Position numbers and translations under genes: made by a program. Below, one piece after another: positions 6,885 to 12,711 of a DNA stretch of 12,711 bases; the stretch's first letter is position 1; each line of letters opens with the position of its first letter. Source of the DNA: CAYJGN01 sp964369635. Lineage in GTDB: Bacteria; Bacillota; Clostridia; Oscillospirales; Ruminococcaceae. The stretch lies in the NCBI GenBank assembly GCA_964369635.1, contig CAYJGN010000053.1, forward strand, positions 1 through 12,711. Direction: 5' to 3'. The notes beneath the pieces were generated by a model. The model had not been told where the DNA came from. It ran no database searches and saw nothing but the letters and a program-made list of their open reading frames with translations.

Positions 6885-6922
6885 AATCAAAAAAATTAGG
6901 TATCGCCGTTGGCGATACCTAA
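6885..6922 (-). terminator. Terminator of the GGDEF/EAL gene
   Basis: A perfect 12-bp stem, TTAGGTATCGCC (6896-6907) with GGCGATACCTAA (6911-6922) and a GTT loop, is followed on the minus strand by seven T. It begins about 50 bases past the stop codon of the minus-strand gene. Confidence 0.92.
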
Positions 6923-6973
6923 TAAATGCTATCATTTAACTATTTAATAGATAATTCTATCAAATTTTTGTAA

Positions 6974-9190
6974 TTATTTAGTTTCAGAATTCCCAAAATA
7001 AAGAGACTCAAATTCATCTGCTGGAAGTGGCCTTGCATAGAAATATCCCTGAGCGGCATCGCAGTTTATTTTCCGCAAAAACTCTACCTGCTCTATCTCC
7101 TCAATTCCTTCAGCAACAGTCTTCATCCCTAAACTATCTGCTAATCTAACGATATTCTCAACAACAATGTTTCCCCTGCTATGCTCATCCTCATCAGCAA
7201 TCTTTATAAAAAAGCTTCTGTCAAGTTTTAGAGTGTCAACTTTGAAGTTTTTAAGCATACCGAGCGAAGAATACCCTGATCCAAAATCATCAATAGATAC
7301 TTTAAAACCAATTTCATGAAGCTCACGTATGATAACTGACAGCTCTTTTTCATTTTCCATTACAGTGCTCTCTGTAAGCTCTATTTCAATGCAATCGGGA
7401 TTCACTTTATAACTATCAACAATTTCTTTGATATCTAATACAAAATTTTTATTATTTAGATGAAGCCTTGAAAAGTTGACTGAAACCGGTATGCAATTTT
7501 CTTCACACGACCAAGATGAAAGCTTCTCACAAACCTTTGATAACATATACATATCAAGATCAACTATAAATCCATTTCGTTCAAAAAGCGGTATAAAATC
7601 ATTCGGGAAAATCATATTCCCGTTTGCCTCAATCCATCGAACAAGCGCCTCTGCACCAACAATTTTTTCACTCATGACATCGAATTTCGGCTGTAGATAA
7701 ACTTTAAACTCTTCATTTTCAAGAGCTCTGTTCATCTTATTTGATATCTCAGTTTCACGCAATACCCTTTCGGTAAATTTCTCGTCATAGTCACAAATAT
7801 TGCTAACACCATCTTCTTTTGCAAAGGTGTGTGCAGTGTTTGTTTTTTGTATCATATCATTCACATCAACTTCTTTGTGATTTATATAATACCTTCCATA
7901 TCTAAACTTAAACCTATGATCATCAAGCTCAGGTAGTAAATCTTTAAAACGTTGCTCATATCCCTTTGATGATTCTTCAAGATTAACAAAAAGCTCTTTT
8001 TTTGCAAAGAAAATGAATTCATCCGAAGTAACTCTTGCTTGAATAAAACTTTTGTCCACAACCTTTTTGCCAGTTTCCGCAATAGCTTTTATAACTTTAT
8101 CTCCGCTCTCAAATCCGAAGACTTCATTTATAGCTTTAAAGTTCATCATATCCATCTTGACCATTACAAATTCGCCAGATGGGTCTTTTTTAATCGCCTC
8201 TGCAACAAGCATTTTGAATCGTAGAAGATTTGGAATATCTGTTAGCTCATCGTAATATGCTGCTTTTTCCAAAACTTTAGCTGAATTGTTTTTTGAGACA
8301 ACAACATAAACTACCGTTAAAAAGGCAACAATCAATATTAAAGTGCTCGTTATTATCATGCTAAATGATATATTATCCGCACTGTCCGCAAGGCTTTCTT
8401 CTGATATTTCAAAAAATATAATCCAGTCGTTTATATCGATAGGACGGTATTCTCCAAATTTTCGATCACCGTTAATACTATATGATATACTGCCAGATTT
8501 TCCCTCTTTAAAATCAGCGACAATCGATTCAAAGGTTGTCCCATTATCAAATTTTGCAGCTTTAAATGCATCAAATGTTATATCAAATGAACTTGTGTTT
8601 AATAGAATTTCACTATCTGAGTTTATCATAAGGCTAAGTCCACGTCCATCTGTAAAAGTTAGCATAATCGATGATAAATATTCAGTGCAATATTCAACTA
8701 ATAAAACACCATCAATTTTTTCATCAACATAGATTGGAGTCGCAACTATAAAAACTTCCTTTTTAGAAATCTCAGAATATATCGGCTCGGTTGAAAACAT
8801 TTCACCACTCATTGCAGCTTTAAAATATTCGGTATCGCTTATATCATCGACTATTAAAGAATCTAAATAAACAATTCCATTTAAATCTGAAATCATCACT
8901 GCTTCCATATTAAGAAGTTCTTTTTTCTCTTCAATATAGGTAAAAATTTCTTCTTCAGAAACTCCGATAATTGGAAGAGTTTCAGCAATATTGGCTATGC
9001 TATACATCATATTGTCAAGCTGGCTATTAACGTTATCCTGTTGCTGGTTTGCCATATCGACAAGTGTAGCTTTTGCTGAAACCTCAAGTTCATTATTAAC
9101 AATGGTATTAAAAGAAATAACACTGTAAAAAATAACAATGAAAGATAAAAAACCAAATATTATTGTTGTAAGTAAACTTTTATTTTTCAT
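6974..9190 (-). CDS. Membrane sensor c-di-GMP phosphodiesterase (Cache-degenerate GGDEF-EAL)
   Basis: A 738-residue protein with TM1 about 7-27, an extracytoplasmic Cache-like sensor about 35-275, TM2 about 277-298, a GGDEF-like domain about 310-470 and an EAL domain about 478-730. The GGDEF site reads VTSDEF (387-392), so both motif glycines are lost, and the metal-site segment is KMDMMNFKAIN; diguanylate cyclase activity is unlikely. The EAL domain keeps its key signatures: GAEALVRW (EAL at 514-516), the Asn of VSVNFSR, ELTES (604-608), DDFGSGYSS (634-642), LKLDRSF, AEGIE (693-697) and QGY. It should hydrolyse c-di-GMP to pGpG, with the GGDEF remnant as a possible GTP-binding regulatory module. 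ATG start five bases after AGAAGG. Monocistronic, with its own promoter and terminator. The sensed ligand is unknown. Confidence 0.92.
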   Translation of the reverse strand: MKNKSLLTTIIFGFLSFIVIFYSVISFNTIVNNELEVSAKATLVDMANQQQDNVNSQLDNMMYSIANIAETLPIIGVSEEEIFTYIEEKKELLNMEAVMISDLNGIVYLDSLIVDDISDTEYFKAAMSGEMFSTEPIYSEISKKEVFIVATPIYVDEKIDGVLLVEYCTEYLSSIMLTFTDGRGLSLMINSDSEILLNTSSFDITFDAFKAAKFDNGTTFESIVADFKEGKSGSISYSINGDRKFGEYRPIDINDWIIFFEISEESLADSADNISFSMIITSTLILIVAFLTVVYVVVSKNNSAKVLEKAAYYDELTDIPNLLRFKMLVAEAIKKDPSGEFVMVKMDMMNFKAINEVFGFESGDKVIKAIAETGKKVVDKSFIQARVTSDEFIFFAKKELFVNLEESSKGYEQRFKDLLPELDDHRFKFRYGRYYINHKEVDVNDMIQKTNTAHTFAKEDGVSNICDYDEKFTERVLRETEISNKMNRALENEEFKVYLQPKFDVMSEKIVGAEALVRWIEANGNMIFPNDFIPLFERNGFIVDLDMYMLSKVCEKLSSWSCEENCIPVSVNFSRLHLNNKNFVLDIKEIVDSYKVNPDCIEIELTESTVMENEKELSVIIRELHEIGFKVSIDDFGSGYSSLGMLKNFKVDTLKLDRSFFIKIADEDEHSRGNIVVENIVRLADSLGMKTVAEGIEEIEQVEFLRKINCDAAQGYFYARPLPADEFESLYFGNSETK

Positions 9191-9263
9191 GTAAACCTTC
9201 TGTTAAATACTAATGTTTTATAATCGCTATTTATATTTAAAAATAAGCTATCATATACAGAAT

Positions 9264-9292
9264 ATTTTATCAAGATTAAATCAGTTTGTCAA
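9264..9292 (-). promoter_or_regulatory. Promoter of the GGDEF/EAL gene
   Basis: On the minus strand this is TTGACA (9287-9292), a 17-base spacer and TAAAAT (9264-9269), a near-perfect sigma-A promoter. The leader to the ATG at 9190 is about 70 nt. The promoter is divergent from the arsR promoter, and the two -35 elements are about 125 bases apart. Confidence 0.8.
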
Positions 9293-9395
9293 TAATCAAT
9301 GCACCCTTTAGATATGATAATCGTAACAATTAATATAAATAAAAGAAGTCACGAGAGTTTGATTTTTTCATATGATAGTTAATATACATCGTCAA

Positions 9396-9411
9396 ATCAA
9401 AAAAAATTAAT
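9396..9411. promoter_or_regulatory. ArsR-type operator 1
   Basis: ATCAA-AAAAAA-TTAAT is one base off the ArsR-family dyad ATCAA-N6-TTGAT. It lies just upstream of the -35 element of the arsR promoter. Its extended outer arm GTCAAATCAA (9391-9400) is repeated in inverted form at operator 2. Confidence 0.65.
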
Positions 9412-9418
9412 TTAAAGG

Positions 9419-9447
9419 TTGACATATCTATACATACGTTGTATAAT
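9419..9447 (+). promoter_or_regulatory. arsR operon promoter
   Basis: TTGACA (9419-9424), a 17-base spacer and TATAAT (9442-9447) make a perfect sigma-A consensus. With dyads on both sides, this strong promoter should be silent when ArsR is bound and strongly active when it is released. The leader to the arsR ATG is about 60 nt. Confidence 0.9.
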
Positions 9448-9455
9448 TATTTCAA

Positions 9456-9471
9456 ATTAAAAAATATTGAT
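9456..9471. promoter_or_regulatory. ArsR-type operator 2
   Basis: ATTAA-AAAATA-TTGAT is one base off ATCAA-N6-TTGAT and overlaps the predicted transcription start. TTGATTTGAC (9467-9476) is the exact inverse of the outer arm of operator 1, so ten-base arms enclose the promoter. Repression by blocking RNA polymerase is the simplest reading. Confidence 0.7.
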
Positions 9472-9514
9472 TTGACTTTTGTTTTATAATCAACAACTAT
9501 AAAGGATCATTTAA

Positions 9515-9835
9515 ATGAATAATCATAAAAGAACCGCAAAGATTTTTAAAGCTCTCTCAGACGAGAGTAGGCTTAGTATTATAGAACTACTCCATAACGG
9601 AGAGCTTTGCGCTTGCCATATCTCAGAAGCTCTTGGCATCTCTCAATCGAAGCTCTCCTACCATATGAAGATTCTCTGCGAAACCGAAATTGTCAGCTGC
9701 TATTACCTTGGGAAATGGACACATTATCAGTTAAACAGCAGCTGGTCTCATAATACAACAGAACTAATAAAAAAATTAGCAGTTTCTGAAAATGAAAGCA
9801 AAAAGGATTTTAGTTGTAACAATATAGCCATCTGA
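9515..9835 (+). CDS. arsR: ArsR/SmtB-family metalloregulatory repressor
   Basis: A 106-residue winged-helix repressor, typical length for the family. The start KALSDESRLSIIELL (12-26) and the recognition region ISEALGISQSKLSYHMKIL (36-54) are classic ArsR. ELCACHI (30-36) carries Cys32 and Cys34 in the same place as the ELCVCDL As(III) site of E. coli and plasmid ArsR proteins. Cys55, Cys61 or the near-terminal Cys101 could be a third ligand. Binding of a thiophilic metalloid such as As(III), Sb(III) or a methylated arsenical should release DNA. AAAGGA lies eight bases before the ATG. First gene of the operon and probably autoregulated through the dyads at its promoter. The exact inducer cannot be read from the sequence. 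Confidence 0.92.
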   Translation: MNNHKRTAKIFKALSDESRLSIIELLHNGELCACHISEALGISQSKLSYHMKILCETEIVSCYYLGKWTHYQLNSSWSHNTTELIKKLAVSENESKKDFSCNNIAI

Positions 9836-9863
9836 TTTAGGTGGTTTTATTAAAATATTTTAT

Positions 9864-9879
9864 ATCAAAATTAATTGAT
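9864..9879. promoter_or_regulatory. ArsR-type operator 3, inside the operon
   Basis: ATCAA-AATTAA-TTGAT matches the ArsR dyad with both half-sites perfect. It lies in the 64-base gap between arsR and the permease, ending three bases before the permease ribosome binding site. It may control an internal promoter or act as a roadblock. I could not find a convincing -35/-10 pair in the gap. Confidence 0.6.
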
Positions 9880-9899
9880 TTAAGGAAGGCGGTAAAATT

Positions 9900-10913
9900 T
9901 TGGAATTCTTGGCATCTATTTGGGATTTTTTACAAAATCAAATACTCGGCATGAAATGGCTAAATGATGGTGTTGGAGCTATACTTGAAGCGGTAGGTCT
10001 TGATATTACTACAGCAGTCGGAGGCAGTGTTCATTTTTTCATCTATGATGTTATAAAGATAACTATACTTCTATGTTCTCTGATCTTTATCATTTCATTC
10101 ATTCAAAGCTACTTTCCCCCTGAGAGAAGCAAGAGGATACTCGGTAGATTTAAAGGAATTTGGGCGAATATCATCTCAGCCCTACTCGGAACAGTAACTC
10201 CATTCTGCTCTTGTTCTTCAATACCACTCTTTATGGGTTTTACAAGTGCCGGTTTGCCCATTGGCGTAACCTTTAGTTTTTTGATATCATCTCCTATGGT
10301 TGATCTTGGAAGCCTTGTTTTACTTATGAGCATATTTGGTGCAAAGGTTGCTGTTATATATGTTATTGTTGGCCTTATAATTGCTGTTGTCGGTGGAACT
10401 ATCCTTGATAAGCTCGGAATGATTAAACATGTTGAGGACTTTATCCTAACAGCAGGATCAGTTGATATTGAGTCGCCAACACTAACGAAAAAAGACAGAG
10501 CAGTTTTTGCAAAAGAGCAGGTTGTTAGCACCTTCAAAAAAGTCTTCCCTTTTATCCTTGTTGGCGTTGGAATAGGCGCAGTTATCCACAACTGGATACC
10601 GCAAGATGTTATCGAGTCTATTCTTGGAAGTGATAATCCATTTGGCGTTTTGATAGCAACTATTGTTGGTATACCTATATATGCAGATATCTTCGGCACT
10701 ATACCAATAGCAGAAGCACTACTTGCAAAAGGGGCGCAACTTGGAACAATTCTCGCATTTATGATGAGCGTTACAACACTCAGCCTCCCCTCACTTATTA
10801 TGCTCAAAAAAGCTGTTAAACCAAAGCTTCTTGCAGCATTTATCGGTATATGTTCTATCGGTATTATAATTGTTGGATATCTATTTAATATATTCCAACA
10901 TCTACTTGTTTAA
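9900..10913 (+). CDS. PF03773/ArsP-family metal(loid) efflux permease
   Basis: A 337-residue polytopic membrane protein with roughly eight hydrophobic spans: about 45-68, 90-112, 118-145, 148-167, 212-232, 247-270, 280-300 and 309-330. The hallmark TPFCSCSSIP (100-109) with Cys103 and Cys105 is followed by FTSAGLPIGVTFSFLISSPMV, the signature of the DUF318/ArsP permeases. ArsP of Campylobacter exports trivalent organoarsenicals, and related members are linked to other metals, so the substrate remains open. A second family-like segment, GIPIYADIFGTIPIAEAL (257-274), mirrors the first. Start is TTG, ten bases after AAGGAAGG. The position after arsR and before two Cys-rich redox proteins supports efflux of a thiol-reactive metalloid from the cytoplasm. 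Confidence 0.88.
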   Translation: MEFLASIWDFLQNQILGMKWLNDGVGAILEAVGLDITTAVGGSVHFFIYDVIKITILLCSLIFIISFIQSYFPPERSKRILGRFKGIWANIISALLGTVTPFCSCSSIPLFMGFTSAGLPIGVTFSFLISSPMVDLGSLVLLMSIFGAKVAVIYVIVGLIIAVVGGTILDKLGMIKHVEDFILTAGSVDIESPTLTKKDRAVFAKEQVVSTFKKVFPFILVGVGIGAVIHNWIPQDVIESILGSDNPFGVLIATIVGIPIYADIFGTIPIAEALLAKGAQLGTILAFMMSVTTLSLPSLIMLKKAVKPKLLAAFIGICSIGIIIVGYLFNIFQHLLV

Positions 10914-10923
10914 GGAGGATATT

Positions 10924-11199
10924 ATGGCTAAAAATTGGTACCCCGTTATCGACTATGCTATATGCATAGACTGTGGAGGATGTTTAAACCAATGCAAAAA
11001 AGGGGTGTATAATAAAGATAAATACCCATCCCCTGTTGTTATAAATCCGATAAACTACTCCGACCATTGTCATGGATGCGGTACAGTATGTCCTATTGGC
11101 GCAATAACATATGTCGGCGAAGATACCGACTGGACCCCACCAAACGGCAAAAGTACTAACGGCAAAAACTGCGGCTGCGGTAGCTCAGGTTGCAGTTAG
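10924..11199 (+). CDS. Small ferredoxin-like Fe-S protein with Cys-rich tail
   Basis: A 91-residue soluble protein. I chose ATG 10924 because AAGGAGGA (10912-10919) lies five bases before it; an upstream in-frame ATG at 10870 lies within the permease gene. The first cluster motif is complete: Cys14-x2-Cys17-x2-Cys20-x3-Cys24. The second reads Cys49-x2-Cys52-x3-Cys56-Pro, with Ser46 where the first ligand would be, so the second cluster may be [3Fe-4S], use another ligand, or be absent. A Gly-rich tail ends CGCGSSGC (83-90), a likely extra metal-binding site resembling the N-terminus of the next protein. Its start overlaps the permease end through the ribosome binding site. It probably supplies electrons for metalloid handling by its operon partners (inference). 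Confidence 0.85.
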   Translation: MAKNWYPVIDYAICIDCGGCLNQCKKGVYNKDKYPSPVVINPINYSDHCHGCGTVCPIGAITYVGEDTDWTPPNGKSTNGKNCGCGSSGCS

Positions 11200-11245
11200 G
11201 CAGTTAGTTTAGTAAAATTTTAAAAAATATATTAGGAGGATTATT

Positions 11246-11734
11246 ATGGGATTATTTGGTTTTGGCAAAAAGAAAGAGGCAGCCGGTTGCGGTTGCAGTG
11301 GTGGTTGCGCGCCGCAAAACGAAGAAAAAAAGACCTACAATGAAAAAGGCGAAGAAGTTGCGCAGTGCGATTGCGGCGGAATGTGCCCTGTTTCTGAAAT
11401 AGAAGCTAAAAAAGCCAAGAAAGAAGGCGGTTGTTGCGGCACTGTTGATGCAGATAGCGTAGCTAATGCTAAAGCAAATATGGATAAAGGCGCATCAGTT
11501 AAGATTTTAGGTTCAGGATGCAAGAAATGCAATGATCTTGAGTCAGCTACAAAAGAAGCGCTCATTCAACTTCAGATGGATAGCAATATCGACCATGTAC
11601 GGGACTTTTCAGCTATTGCCGCCTATGGCGTTATGACCACTCCAGCTTTAGTAGTTGATGGCAAGGTTGTTTCATATGGTAAAGTTCTAAAGGTTGATGA
11701 GGTTGTTGCGATACTAAAAAAAGTTCGCGGATAA
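11246..11734 (+). CDS. Cys-rich thioredoxin-fold protein (Thioredoxin_3 / TM0996-MTH895 type)
   Basis: A 162-residue cytoplasmic protein in two parts. Residues about 1-75 are charged and Cys-rich, with GCGCSGGC (14-21), CDCGGMC (41-47) and GGCCG (61-65), eight cysteines in all, and look like a flexible metal-binding arm. Residues about 83-162 form a minimal thioredoxin fold of the redox-active-disulfide family, with the active site GCKKC (Cys92, Cys95) and the cis-Pro motif TTPAL (Pro133). Members of this family often sit beside DUF318 permeases and ArsR proteins. The likely role is to bind or reduce the metalloid, or reduce the permease cysteines, perhaps with electrons from the ferredoxin (inference). 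AGGAGG lies six bases before the ATG. It is the last gene of the operon before a terminator. Confidence 0.9.
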   Translation: MGLFGFGKKKEAAGCGCSGGCAPQNEEKKTYNEKGEEVAQCDCGGMCPVSEIEAKKAKKEGGCCGTVDADSVANAKANMDKGASVKILGSGCKKCNDLESATKEALIQLQMDSNIDHVRDFSAIAAYGVMTTPALVVDGKVVSYGKVLKVDEVVAILKKVRG

Positions 11735-11793
11735 TCAGCAGACAACTGCATTTTACCAGTATAAATATACTCTACAAGAATAATGCTACGATA

Positions 11794-11823
11794 AAAACTC
11801 CCGTCTATCAGACAGGAGTTTTT
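11794..11823. terminator. Bidirectional terminator
   Basis: AAAACTCC (11794-11801) pairs with GGAGTTTT (11815-11822), and GTCT pairs with AGAC around an ATC loop, with one mismatch. T-runs lie on both strands. It ends the arsenic-type operon on the plus strand and, about 110 bases past its stop codon, the convergent ddh gene on the minus strand. Confidence 0.92.
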
Positions 11824-11933
11824 GTTTTCCAGGGAATATTCACTTTATTATTGCACAAATTGCTCACTATCAATATCTCATTGCATATCTTTTATATCTT
11901 CCAAATTTGCATAAACTATAATAAACAGCTAAT

Positions 11934-12711
11934 TTATAGCATTTCTGCCATAAGCTCTTCGCGGCTCTTAATTGATAGGTATCCAGGCGCTATATCAAAT
12001 GCCGTTTTGCAACCAACTACCCCTTCTTTTGAAAGGCGATAAACTGCTCTTGCATATGTTATCATAACGCTTGAGGTAAACTGCGGATTAGAATCGAGCT
12101 TTAGGCTGTATTCAACAACGTGAGTTGTATTATCATCTGTTTTACCGCTTCTAATAACAAAACCACCGTGTGGGATAGCTGCATGCTTTGCTTGCAACTC
12201 TTCCGCTGATATAAAGGTAACAGTTGTATCATAATCTGCAAAATAGTTTGGCATATTAACGATTTCTGCTTCAATTTTCGCTTTGTCTGCATCATCTGCC
12301 GCCACAACATAGCAGTCACGAAGGTGCTTCTCTCTTGTTGTGAGAGTTGGATTTTTGCCGCTTCTCGCAGCTTCAACCGCCTCTTTTATAGGCACTGTAT
12401 ACTGTCTTGCATCAAGCACACCCTCGATTCTGCGAATAGCATCACTATGTCCCTGTGAAACACCAGGTCCCCAGAAGGTATAGTCCTCGCCACAAAGTAG
12501 AATTGAATTTGAATATAGTCTGTTTATCGAAAACATACCGGGGTCCCAACCAATAGAAATAGCCGAAACATTTCCACCCTCTTTAGCTGCTGCATCAACT
12601 GCTTTGAAGTATTCAGGAATTTTAGCATGGGTATCAAAGCTATCAACTGTATTGAACAGCTTCGAAAATTCTACCCCTTGAACAGGTAAATCGGTAGCTG
12701 AACCGCCACAA
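11934..12711 (-). CDS. ddh: meso-Diaminopimelate dehydrogenase, 5' end outside window
   Basis: The C-terminal 258 residues are visible. The frame stays open to the window edge, so roughly 60-70 N-terminal residues, including the NADP-binding start, are missing. The enzyme catalyses reversible NADPH-dependent reductive amination of tetrahydrodipicolinate to meso-DAP, a one-step route to lysine and peptidoglycan precursors. Recognised segments match Corynebacterium glutamicum Ddh in order: CGGSATDLP at the visible start, then GWDPGMFSINR, FWGPGVSQGHSDAIRR, MPNYFADYD, IPHGGFVIRSG, and HVVEYSLKLDSNPQF near the end. No damage is seen. An internal ATG within GWDPGMFS at 12536 is not the true start, because the conserved sequence continues upstream of it. 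It is convergent with the ArsR operon and shares its terminator. Confidence 0.95.
   Translation of the reverse strand, partial: CGGSATDLPVQGVEFSKLFNTVDSFDTHAKIPEYFKAVDAAAKEGGNVSAISIGWDPGMFSINRLYSNSILLCGEDYTFWGPGVSQGHSDAIRRIEGVLDARQYTVPIKEAVEAARSGKNPTLTTREKHLRDCYVVAADDADKAKIEAEIVNMPNYFADYDTTVTFISAEELQAKHAAIPHGGFVIRSGKTDDNTTHVVEYSLKLDSNPQFTSSVMITYARAVYRLSKEGVVGCKTAFDIAPGYLSIKSREELMAEML

Noticed and set aside
10109..10807. 232-codon minus-strand frame opposite the permease
   Set aside because: Long but antisense to a clear membrane-protein gene. Its composition is a shadow of hydrophobic codons, and it lacks a promoter or ribosome binding site.
10870..10923. Upstream ATG that would add 18 residues to the ferredoxin
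   Set aside because: It lies within the permease gene, and a strong AAGGAGGA fits the ATG at 10924 instead.
1..12711. CRISPR array, tRNA, rRNA, intact insertion sequence or phage gene
   Set aside because: No regular spaced repeats, no tRNA/rRNA-like sequence and no transposase, integrase or phage motif was seen on either strand.

Overview
The window looks like chromosome from a low-GC, Gram-positive anaerobe of the Clostridia type. The evidence is AT-rich intergenic DNA, strong AGGAGG-type ribosome binding sites, frequent TTG and GTG starts, sigma-A-like promoters, compact U-tailed terminators, ferredoxin and ArsP-type genes, and a secreted Gly/Thr-rich surface-type protein. I cannot name a species. 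The standard genetic code fits every gene.

Layout. Positions 1-157 hold a strong terminator and one copy of a short repeat. Positions 158-2020 (-) encode a secreted 620-residue protein: signal peptide, EF-hand-like loop, beta-repeat region of about 25-residue units, Ig-like module. It has a consensus promoter at 2163-2192. Positions 2193-2796 are mostly non-coding and carry a second copy of the repeat, a hairpin, and a perfect 19-bp palindrome just before a four-gene (+) operon. That operon (2797-6548) encodes two divergent SIS-domain proteins, a PfkB-fold kinase with an altered catalytic motif, and an isochorismatase-type cysteine hydrolase. The set resembles Amadori-product (fructosamine) catabolism, a kinase plus a sugar-phosphate deglycase/isomerase plus an amidase, but the sequence does not prove a substrate. 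It is the best candidate here for an undescribed pathway. Two (+) terminators follow it.

Positions 6974-9190 (-) encode a membrane-bound Cache-GGDEF-EAL protein with a degenerate GGDEF and an apparently intact EAL, so probably a c-di-GMP phosphodiesterase with a sensory exterior. Its promoter (9264-9292) shares a 324-nt intergenic region with a divergent metalloid/metal-resistance operon.

That operon (9515-11734, +) encodes an ArsR repressor with a Cys-x-Cys metal site, a PF03773/ArsP-type permease, a small ferredoxin with a Cys-rich tail, and a Cys-rich thioredoxin-fold protein. Its promoter is a perfect TTGACA-17-TATAAT flanked by two ArsR-type dyads, and a third, perfect dyad sits before the permease. 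The probable logic is that ArsR senses a thiophilic metalloid and releases the promoter, the permease exports the toxicant, and the two Cys-rich redox proteins bind, reduce or hand it over (inference). A bidirectional terminator (11794-11823) separates the operon from a convergent, window-truncated meso-diaminopimelate dehydrogenase gene (lysine and cell-wall precursor synthesis).
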